Positions 46,451 to 58,400 of a stretch of DNA of 64,000 nt are shown piece by piece. Under the pieces are notes generated by a model, which did not search any database, was not told the origin of the DNA, and saw nothing but the letters and a program-made list of their open reading frames with translations. Where the stretch lies: contig CM067544.1 of assembly GCA_034509755.1 (NCBI GenBank), positions 16,487,001 through 16,551,000 on the forward strand. Reading direction: 5' to 3'. Source of the DNA: Anisodus tanguticus. Its lineage: Eukaryota; Streptophyta; Magnoliopsida; Solanales; Solanaceae. The first letter of the stretch is position 1, and each line of letters opens with the position of its first letter. The position numbers were made by a program, and so were the translations under genes.

Positions 46451-49400
46451 ATGGAGAGTGTCCCAGTATCTCCTCCACCCCAAGCCTTACTTGAAAGGCT
46501 CAAAGATTACGGCCAAGAAGATGCTTTTGCTCTTTGGGATGAACTTTCTTCTGAAGAAAAACATCTCCTTGTTAAGGATATTGAGGTATTTTTCTTCTAC
46601 TATTTATGGTGCATTAATTAGAAGGAAAGTGTGTTTCTTGATTTAAAAATTGCTTCTTTTAATTGGGTTTTCTTTGTTTCTTTTAGAATGTGCATTACCT
46701 CATAAATTGGAATGTTGGTTTGATTAGTTTGGACTTGAAATGTTTAGGTCTTACATTTGTTGATTATCTTGATATTGTGAATTGAATTCTTCTTTTCAAA
46801 ATTTTGGGTATTACTGATAAAGTGATGATTTTTAACATGGAAGTACTTTATTGCAGAATATAGATCTCCCTAGGATTGATCGGATCATTCGGTGTTCATT
46901 TCATTCACAAGGTTGGTGCCAAGAACACTTCTTTTATTTTCTCTTATTCTTTTTTCGTGTTAATTTTCATCATATAAATACTATTTTTCAACAACAAGAA
47001 CAAACTCAGTGTAATCCCACACGTGGGGTCTGGTGAGGGTAGTATGTACGCAGACTATAGCTGGCCAGCGGGCCGGGCTCGGGTCTGGCGGGCCGGGTTT
47101 GGCGGGGTCGGGTCGGGGTGGGACGGGTGAAGGGGGCGTGATTGGGGCTGGCGGGGTCAGGCGGGATTGGGGCTGGCGGGATCGGGCTTGGCGGGATTTG
47201 CCGAAGTCCCGTCCCGATCCCGATCCCGTCGGAATCGGGTCGGGGGCGGGATCGGTATCGGGTTCCGGCGGGTTTTTTTTTTTTTAATAACATATGTATA
47301 AAAAAACTCAATAATTAAACAAGACAACATAGTGTAATAAAAACATCCCAAGACTGTTTTTGTGCCTCTTATATTATTTAATAGACATATGATTTTTTTG
47401 TAATACAAATACAATTGTCGAAATTGCAACTTTGTGGTGTTGTCCAAAAGTTGCAAATTACATAATCAAATTGCAATTAAAAAAATTACATTTTTAAAAA
47501 ACCTGTTCTAATTTCTTGATAATTTCCTGTGGTTCTTCGGTTGGAATTGGTATTTGTTGGTCAAATTGATCCACGTCGCTTCCACCACCTTCGGATAAGA
47601 TTTCGTTGATCTCCGGTTGACCGCACCTTCTCCTCTCCGCTCGTATCCAATCTTTGAATAATACTGCAATTTCCTAGCTGTCTCCGGCTAATGAGTGTCT
47701 GTGGTCTCCTATTTGATATCTGCCGGCAGAAAAAGCGCTTTCAGACGCAGTTGATGACGCTTGAATGTTCAAAACATCTCGGGCCATCATTGAAAGTGTC
47801 GGAAAGGTCTTCTCATTCCCCCTCATGTCCATCTTCATTGATAACTTCTTGGTACGGTATAGAACCCTGCAAAACAAAAATATCAAACTCGCTAATTTGG
47901 TTAGTAGCGGTACGGCCACACATTCTATTTCTAAGGCTTTCAATACTAGCTGCAGAAACAACATGTCTTTTGTGAGGTTGTGTTGAAGATGAAGAAGATG
48001 GTATGGAAGGCAGTAGGTTACTAGCACTTTCTTGTTGGTAAAACCTATATATTTTTTTGCATTGGTCTTCTACGCTAGACAACACTTCTTCTTTAGTTTG
48101 TTCAATAGGTGATGGGTGATTTGGATTTTTTGGACTTGGAGGTGGTAGTACTTCTATACAATCGTAAATAGTTTCAATAAGTGATTTAGTACCGTCTATT
48201 TTAATAGTCGGATTTAATACAACACCAATAATATAAATAGTGGGAATAGGAATAAAATATTTTTTTAATAGCTGCAATATAAGCTGGTTTTTTCATATAT
48301 TCACTATGTAATAAAAATATTATAATTATATAAAACAACATAGTTGAAATAGTAGGATAATATATACCGGAAAATTCTTTTGTTGCTTGAAAAAATTTCT
48401 CTAAAAATATAATAAGTTCGGAAATTTTTACCCAATCACTATCTACAACCATATCAGCTGAATTTTGATTATGAGAGTTAAAAAATAAAGTTATAGGTTT
48501 TCTATAGTCATAAGCAACAAGTAGTTGCTCGTATAAAGAATTCCACATAGTGGATACTTCTTCTGAAATTTTTCTATAAGGTAGTCCACAATCGTGACAA
48601 GTTTTTTATATTCTTTTCTTCGTTGTACTCTATTACTTTTAAAAATAAAGTTTATAGCAAATTGTATTTTACTAAGAATGTCTTCAAAAAGTGATAGATC
48701 ATCCTTTACAATTAAGTTATATATATGGCACGCGCATTTTATATGAAAATGATCTGGAAAAGATGGAGTTAAACTTTTTTAAAATTGTAATAGCGTAATT
48801 GTTAGAAGAAGCGTTATCTAATGTAATAGTCATAATTTTATCAGTTATTCCGTAATAATGGCACACTTAATAAATATTTTTTGCAGTAAAAGTACCAGTG
48901 TGCCTATCATCTATATATCTATATGCTAAGATACGTTTTTGCATAGACCATTTATAATCTATCCAATGACAAGTTACCGTTAAATAATCATGGCCGTTAG
49001 TACTACGACCTATATCAGAAGTGATAGCCACTTTTCCATTAAAATGATATAATGAATAATGTAAATATTGTTGATATTCATGTGCGAATTTAAATACATC
49101 TCTCTTAACAGTTGATCTAGGAAAATCGTTAAAAGTAGGATTATATATATCTCTAATGTAATGAATAAAACCGGAGATGAAGGAAATGAAAAAGGCAAAC
49201 CCTCCACAACAACTAATTTTGATATTGCTTCCCTATCTCTATGTTTATTGTATTTAAGGCCTACAATTCCCCCCGTCATAGGGTTAGTTTGACCTTGTAC
49301 TTGGTCCGGAACAGTATCAGTATGTGAACCTTGTCCCGATGGAGCGGGCGTTTGCGCACCCGGTTTTGAAGCCTCGTATTGGGAATACCTAGCTGGATGA

Positions 49401-52400
49401 GCCCTTACTACGTGTCTCATTAAACCTCCCGTCCCATCGTGACCTTTTCCAGTTTTAAATTTTAAAACATCTTTACAAATTTTACATCTAGCTACTTGAT
49501 TTTCTACGTTCCTATCAAAAAATATCCATGCATCTAATTTTAATGGTCGTTTTGTTGGACCTCGTCTCATACTAGGGGGAATAAGAGTCATTTCAGTTGA
49601 AGGTGCACTAGTGGGTGTGTTGTCATCAACATTAGTGGGTGTATCATCTAGATTATCGTCTAAATTAAAGTCTTCTTGAGTTTCAGAAAATAGCTCATCG
49701 TCTAAATCTAATGGTATTGTAGGAAAATGTTCAGTATCAACAAAATCATCCTGTGTAGGAATAGGATGACTAGAAGAAGTACCCTTGCCCTTGTTGCCCC
49801 TACTAGAAGAAGCCTGACCCCTACTAGAAGAAGTCTGACCCCTACCCGTAAGCATACGTTTAAATCCTTCCATTATAAATTTATAATTATACTAATAAAT
49901 AATTAAAGTAAATGAAATTAAGTGCGCTAAATAAAATAAACAGACAATAATAATTTAATGAAGGAATGAATGTACCAAACGCCAACGTAACGTCGATGTG
50001 TAATCGAGAGGTTGAAAATTGAAACTTTGCTCGATGGAAGATCCTCAAGCTAGTTGCCAACTTCACTCTCAATTCCCAAATGAATAAATAAAATTGAATA
50101 TTTAATAGACAATGTAGACTTGTAGAGAGATAGATTGAGAGATTGTAGGAAGATTTGTGAGAAAGATGAAGAGAAAATGAGGTATTTATAGTTGGAAAAT
50201 TGGGTTAAAGTGTAAATATAATAACTTATGGGTTAAAAAAAATATAAGGGTAGGGGGGAGGCAAAAAATGGCCGTTGGTGCAACAGTTATTTTTGCAAAA
50301 GGGGGAATTTCGGGCGGGATTGGGTCGGGACTGGGGCGGGCCGGGATGGGTCGGGACGAGACATTGTCCCGTCCCGGTTCGAGTCCCGATACCGCAATTT
50401 TTTTTAAACTATTCGGGCCAACTCTAATTTGATCTATCTAAAAGGAAGCCTACCAATAGTTGAATTTGTCGGATCAATAGCTTATGACAACAGGACCAAA
50501 CACTTGTGTTAAGTGTTGGCTCTGATACCACTTGATGGGTGTCAAATGCTATGGGAAATAAAAACAAGAGATGAAATAAATCGAATGTCAATTCTGTTTC
50601 CGAATGTCGTCAATTATGTCGTCTGACACCAGTAACAACACTTAGCAAAACAAAAACTTTAAAGAGTAAATGCAGCAGAATTTAAAGAACACAAGGGTTT
50701 AAATTTTTATAAGTTATATAATATATGACGGTCAATGACCAAATTTATTGTATATATATTATATACAAAAGTACAAATTCTTTTCTGAAAGAAATAATCC
50801 CCTCCATTATTTTCATTAATTGAAAGGTATATATACAAGTTACATATTTCCATAATAGGAGAATCATATTCCTATTCTATTCCTAAAACCTTATTCTACC
50901 ATAATTCTAACTATACAATTATGGTAAGTGTACAAGACTAATTAAGGTAACTTTTACACTATAATAGGAGGTTGTTTCCGATAGACCCTCAGCTCAAAGA
51001 ACATCTTACTATTTATCAAATGAAAAAAAATTGTTTACCTTAAAACTTAATATGTGAAAGAATCTGTTCAATATTGATTTTCAGGACTCCCAGCAGCGGC
51101 AATAGAGCCAGTGCCGGAGAGTTGTGTGTCGACTGTGGAGGAGAGGACAATGGAAGATAGAGAGAAGTGGTGGAAGATGGGCATGAAGGCCATAGCAGAA
51201 GGCAAATTAGGTGTGCTGCTTTTGTCTGGTGGCCAGGTAATGTTACTAAAGATTTCAGAACATTCTTGACTTTGAAGCATAGTTGTGCTTTTTGGCTTTT
51301 TACTTGGTCCAGCTGAAAATGTAAAGGTGTCAAAAACTTGGTGGCTGACTTTTAGATTGGTTAACCACTTTGTTATGATTTCTTATCATGTAGTTTCATG
51401 AGGATCTTTGCTGCAACTATGGAACTCTTGACTTTATTAAGGAAACCAAAAGTAGGCTATGATAATGTTTATGCATATCAAGTTGCTATAAAAAAGATGT
51501 TTTCTTCAGTGAGATTTGGATCCATGGTAATCATTTCATGTATAAAGTAAGAGGAAGTGTATTAATATTTTCTTTATAAATAAGAAAAAGTGTGTTAATA
51601 TGATTGAGGTTCTTACCAAGTAAGAATGGGGCACCACGTCCCATACACTCTGATTTTCCACTATCTGTCTCATTATGATATAGGTTGTAAACTTGGCTAT
51701 CATTTATCACCCTACTCATTATTCTATAGGTTGAAAACTTAGTACATGTATCTACTGGTGGTTATCACGCAACTTACCATTTAAGGATAAGAAAGAATTC
51801 GTGATCCTAAGTGTTTTATGGTGTTGCACACCTATAAGGATTCCCCCTGTTTTGCTGCCTCTTTAATTGACTGATTGGTGCTTTGTTGCTTGATGCTTCT
51901 ACTTGCAAAAATAGTTATATTTTTCCTCATAAAAGAAAAAAAAAGTTACTTAATTCCGTAAAAATATCATAATACTGGATTAATATTTTAAAATTGATTT
52001 GACCCCACATTGTGGTATTTCACTGGGTATGTTGTTGTTATTGTTTATTTATTTTAAAATATAAAATCAATTTTTGATTGGTCTAAAAAATATTCTTGAT
52101 TGTGTTCCTATCAAAGGTTAGATATTCTTAGTTTCCCAGTACTATCAGGTTAATTTAAAAATTCAACTCCACCCCTCACCCCCCCTCCCTTTCCCCCCTC
52201 TTTTTTTTCTTTTCTCTTTTTGAAGGCAAGTGAAAATGATTTCCTTGTTATTGAAATGCAAGTTCATTTTGTAACTGGAGCTTTTCTTTTCCTAATTTAT
52301 TTGTTTACCCTTTGGCTAGACTAATTGATGAGGAGAACGGTTATAGATCACAAACACTGGCCTAACATGATCACCTTTTGGTCTGTGTTAAGAACTTTTC

Positions 52401-55400
52401 CTTTTGCTTCCAAAAGAAATTATGGTAAAGGTAAAATCTATTGGGGTCTGTTCTATTGTCAATGGTGTGACATGACATGGGATGATTTGTCCATAACTTT
52501 TTGTCTTGTGATGTTACTTTTGTTATTTCAAAGTTCTAATATAGACGTTCTGGCTATTCTAAATTTTGTAGTATGTTGAGAATATGAATTTTTTGGTGTA
52601 GGGGACGCGACTTGGTAGCTCAGATCCCAAAGGATGTTTCAGTGAGTAAATTTTATATTTATTTGACATCCTAACGAGTTTCCTAATTTTCTAATTCTTT
52701 TTATACATTTTTGTGGTTGTTTCCTCCAATCACACTCAAAGATCTAGTCTAAATGGTGTACACTATTTGCTATAATACCTTTTTTCATAGTGATTAACTG
52801 TCAACAATATGTTCCCAAAGTAGTTGATGCTAGGTTAATTCTGGTGATAGTTGGTCTTATGAACAAGTATTTTTTTCTTTAGTAATGTTTATCTACGGTG
52901 CTGTATGAATTCCTGGTATATAACAGTTAGTTTTCTTTGGCATTGTTCTTAGTATGTAAGTTAAACTATCAACATTTTTTATGACAATAAAAAGGGCTAA
53001 GATATAAAAAACTGCGCTTATCAACGTATAATCTACAAGCCTCGTCAAATTTTGTTATGTTAGATGGGATGGACTAGATGTTTGTTGCAAAAGTATAACA
53101 AAGTTCACTTTCGAGTGTTTTGTTTATTGAACAGGGTAAAAAGTTAGGTAGTAATGTTAACGAGCACTGTCATTGATATATTTATTTCTGATTGGATTTG
53201 TACTGAATGGCATGGTTTCACTGTTGGGAAACTTGGAACAAATTTGAGGTTTGGTGTATCCTAATACACACAAATATTTTGTGATTTTTGAAATTGAAAC
53301 TTAATAGGTAGAACTTTCTGTGGTGATCATGCGGAAACTGTGGAAATGGTTTTAGCAAATACCAAAGATTTTTTCATGTATTATTAATTAAAAAAATCAG
53401 ATAAACCTAATTGCTTTCTTTTTGGATGGATTAACATGCAGCTTCTATATTACTTCCACCTTTTTTCTCTGAAGTGTGTGAGGGTGAGGAAGGATGGTGG
53501 GAAAATGAAGCTTCTACTTGTTCATGTTCTTTTTCTCTTCTTTTGTACCAGATATTGGACTTCCATCTGGGAAGTCACTTTTTCATCTTCAAGCTGAGAG
53601 AATTCTGTCTATCCAAAGATTAGCAGCTATAACTGCAAATGAGGGTAAGCTTCTCGTTCGATGCCCTTGGATGTTTATTCATGTGTCCACACTCTAATCT
53701 ATAGCTAGTTTTCAGGTGCTGGCATTGTTCCGATACAGTGGTACATCATGACCAGTCCATTCACTGATGAAGCCACGCGCAAATACTTTGAAAGTCATAA
53801 GTATTTTGGCCTTGAACTAGATCAAGTAAGATTTCATTCGTCATCCTTTGTTTCTCTCTCATTTTTATCTAAATTAATCTGAGAGTATTATTGGTTTTTG
53901 ATATTTTGTTCGCATTAAAAACAACTTTTGTTAATGCAGGTCACCTTCTTCCAACAAGGTACCATACCTTGTGTTTCAAAGGATGGAAGATTCATCATGG
54001 AGACCCCATACAGGGTAGTGACTTCTTTCTTTGAAAAAATGTTCTATCACGTGATTTCACTAAGTCAGGCATCAAATCTCATGCATATCTTCAAGCTGCA
54101 GTATTTAGCGAAAGCATTTTACAAGCATATGCGAGATATTTTGCTGCTACTAATGAAAGTGTAATTGTTCAATAATTAACTTTACACAGGTGAAGTAGAA
54201 CATTCTGTTGAAGCTTCACTAAACTAGAGTTGTATGTCCAACTAGAGATGTCTCACTTTACCTTCTTTTTCCTGGGATAAGTAGAGATGTTTTGCCTACT
54301 TTTCAACCTTATGGATAAAGCTTGCTAATGCTATCTGTCTTGAGAAGTCAATACCTTACCATTTTGTGTAGATAAAGCTTATGGATAGAGAGCTTGCTAT
54401 TGTGCTCCATATATTGACCATTATATAGTATTTTTCAATCTCTTCTGTCATTTATTATTTTTAATTACCAGTTACGCCCTAAACTTCTGTACTAGAAATT
54501 GATGAATTACAGCAGTTTAAAGAAGAAGGTGAGCCTTGGAGAAATGCAGGGTAAGGCTGCATACAATAGACCCTTGTGGTCCAGCCCTTCCCCGTATCCC
54601 GCGCATAGCGGGAGCTTAGGTGCACCGGGCTGCCCTTTTTTACAGCAGCTTAAAGAACTTGAGATCCTACTGGGGAATGGATTTACTGCTGAAACTTTAT
54701 GACACAGTGTGATTCGTGTCAGAACTATACAAAGGGGTCTAGTTAGTTTGAAATTCCAGGTAGAAGAAGTCTGTGAAATCAAAGAAAGCATGTGATCCTA
54801 CTGGGGAATGGATTTACTGCTGAAACTTTATGACACAGTGTGATTCGTGTCAGAACTATACAAAGGGGTCTAGTTAGTTTGAAATTCCAGGTAGAAGAAG
54901 TCTGTGAAATCAAAGAAAGCATGTGATGTCGATCCAGGGTAAATTGAAAGGTCACCAGTAATTGAGAATTCAAAGAGGTACACATAATTTTCCTTGAATC
55001 TGTATAACAGACTTAATTAATCTGCCAATTGCTGTGGATGGTTCTTTCTCCCTCTCTTCTCTGAGAGGTCAATTTGATGGTGCAAAGAGGCAAAGAATGC
55101 CTGACATAGTGACTAAGCAATCACTTAAGTTTGTTGCAGTTGCTGATCTTAAACCAGTTTCTACTTGTAAAATATCTGTATTTCCATCTAATTTTCTTTT
55201 ATATTATTACTTCAGTTTTAATATTCTAAGTGTTAATAGGTTATTAAAGCTTTTTGTTGAAGCAGGTAGCGAAGTCTCCAGATGGAAATGGTGGAGTTTA
55301 TACAGGTATAGCTATACCTCAATTTTTTTCCTGATAAGGAGCTATACCTCACTTTAAGCATCTTTTTCTCAATGTGATAGAGTACTACTTGTGAACTTCT

Positions 55401-58400
55401 AGAATTTGGAGAGATGTTATCTGCTTGTCGTTCTCATACCATATTGAAGTAAGTCAATTAACATTTAAATTGTGTCCAGCGTTGAAATTTTCAAGATTAT
55501 TGGAAGACATGAACTCAAGAGGCATTAAATTTGTGGATTGCTATGGAGTTGACAATGCTTTGGTAATTTGTGCTTTTCCTACCATCTTTATTATTGTTTT
55601 CCCACAGACTGAAATTTCTACCAATTTGTTCATACTGCTTTAAAGTTTTAAATTTAAAATTCTTTTTAAAAATTTTGACCGGGACTGACTGTTTTTTCTG
55701 CTTTGCTTGTCCTGAGCCGAGGGTCTCTCGGAAACAGCCGCTCTACCTAACAAGGTAGAGGTAAGGTCTGCGTACACTCTACCCTCCCCAGAACCCACGT
55801 TGTGGATTGCACTGGGTATGTTGTTGTTGTTGTTCTGTTCAATATACATATTAATTGGCTTCTGGAAGCAGGTTCGAGTGGCAGATCCTACCTTTTTGGG
55901 TTATTTCATTGATAAAGGTGTGTCTGCTGCTGCAAAAGTTGTACGTAAGGTGAATAATTTTGTTTTTCTTTTTCTTTCTTTTTTTAAAAGAAAAGAGCTA
56001 TACTTCTCCTATCCAACTTTTCATACATGCAATTTAGCATCTGAGAGAGAAGGAAATAGTTGCAATAATTCCAATCCTGTATCTGCTGAGGATGCCAAAT
56101 CAGATCATCTCTGTCTTTTGTTACCTTTATAGAGTTTCCTTTTGTTTTTTGAACTGAAATTCACTGATAAAGATGCTTTAGATAGGTTAAAAGATGCTCA
56201 TTCTCAAGTATAAATTTAACTGAGCAAAATATAGTAGAGTTGTGAATTTTTAAAGATTGATAAAAATTGATGATTTTTTTTCCAGTCACTTCACAGAGAA
56301 TTAATGTATGTCCCTAGTGAAGGTGACACCACATAGAGAGGAATAGTGGCCTGTGTTCTTGAATGAAAGAATGCCAAGCTTCACTCTCATGTTCAGACTT
56401 GTGTTTTGTAGAATATTAACACCAGAAGCTTTATACTATTTTGACATTCCTTGGGTCTATATATAGGTACTTTATAACGCTGAAATATGCAAGCATGATG
56501 GTAATTCTTGCTAGATCAAACAATATAAGCTTGGCATTTAGTTACTTTGCCTTTAGTGTTAAGTTTAACTTGTTTAGTATCTTGGTAGGGTTCTTCCTTC
56601 AATCCACTATTTTCCAAACTAAGTTTGGATTTTACATTTCTGCTATGATTGCCCATCATCCATCAAACTTGAATACTCAATTCCCACAAAATAAATGGAC
56701 TCTTATGAGTTCCAGGAAGCCGTTGATTCTTATATTTTTCCTAAGAGAAGCAACACAATAACCAGCACCAGGGTACTAGGCACATTGATCCTACTAGAGA
56801 GAAAAATCCACCCAAACAGCTACGAAAATCAACAGAAACAGTGTATGAGATGCTATCTTTTTAGTCCAGGAAGACTAAGTGGAAGATTGGTGCTTCTTTG
56901 ATGAAGCAGCACAAGAGCGAAGATTGGACATGAATTACATTTATTTACCTGACCTGTCAACATCATCTCATTTTTTTTATAGACTACTCAAACAAAAAAA
57001 TCTCATTCTTTTTGTAAAACGTAGTGCATCACACTTTAGAATTCTCATCAATCATCATGTAATTCTTGAATAGAATACTATTCAGAAAGAAGTTATAATG
57101 TATACATGTATTGATTTATATCCACTCTAATTGTAGGCTTATCCACAAGAGAAGGTTGGAGTGTTTGTCCGTCGAGGTAAAGGTGGACCACTTGCTGTGG
57201 TTGAGTATAGTGAGTTGGATCCTTCACTCTCTAGTGCAGTAAACCAGGAAACAGGACGTCTTCGCTTTTGTTGGAGCAATGTAAATTCAACCTCTCACCT
57301 CTTTATTTCTCTCCTCTCTCCGTCTTTCCTTAGATTTGTGTCTCTAATTCTTCCCCCACAAATATTTTAGTGGTAATTCTACTAATAGTTTGCAGCAAAA
57401 GGTTTTCTCATGTCTAGTCAGTTATAATATTTTTAACAGTATGGAAACTGAATTTTGTGTATCCTTCTTGCTTCCCTTGCAAATAATTTAGCTTGTTGTT
57501 TTCAACAGATAACTATGCTATAAATTTTAGCCAAAACCTTGACCATTTTCCTTGATTAATTTTAGTGGGAAAAAGGTGGAGTGCTGGAGTTCCTATGATT
57601 TAAAGAAGTTGTCACTAAATCTTCTATGTCAAGATTTAAAGCTGCCAAAGCTATGCTAAAGAACATTTGATAAGAAAAAAACACCTCTATCTTTAATTGT
57701 AATGAAACATTTCAAAATAGACCTGATTTTCACTCTAATGTGTGAATGACTTCTTAGTTGGTGAAGTTCAGATTTATATGTATTAACTTTTTTTGGCTGG
57801 AACTAAGCTCTTTCTACTCTTTGATAAGTTAAAAGGAGCTTAATTCAAGCGACAAAAAATAAATCTTGCTGGAACTATGTTCTTAGATGTGGCGTTTCAA
57901 GAAATAGAGAGAGGATTCAATGTTTTCAATTAATGTTGTAAACATGTTCTCGTTTGTTAAAATATTTTCTTTGTTTGGAAACAGCCTCTTGCAGAAATGT
58001 GAGGTAAGGCTGCGTACATTAGACCCTTGTGGTCCGGCCCTTCCCCGGACCCCGCGCATAGCGGGAGCTTAGTGCACCGGGCTGCCCTTTGATAACTATA
58101 AAGGATAGTTATCAAAAGAAAAGAAAGATAATGGACCTTGTGAAGAGGAAAGCAAAGTTGTCTTGTATGCACATGTTTCTTCTTTTGTAGATACCTTTTC
58201 GATTTACTCATGCATTTTACTTTTCAGGTCTGCTTACATATGTTTACTGTAGATTTCCTGAATCAAGTGGCAAATGGCCTTGAGAAAGACAGCATGTGAG
58301 CAATGCCTTTCTCCTTTATTTGTTCGGTTTGGTTGCCTAAAATATTGTTAAGTTATGGCTTTAATGGCTATTTGTTGGAATTAATCACATACCAATAGTA

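Noticed and set aside
47033..47287. Gly/Arg-rich frame at the hAT left end
   Set aside because: It is the CGGG-repeat subterminal region of the hAT element.
53928..54164. 78-codon frame in the UAP region
   Set aside because: Only 53940-54014 is exon 7; the rest reads into intron 7 after a good GT donor.
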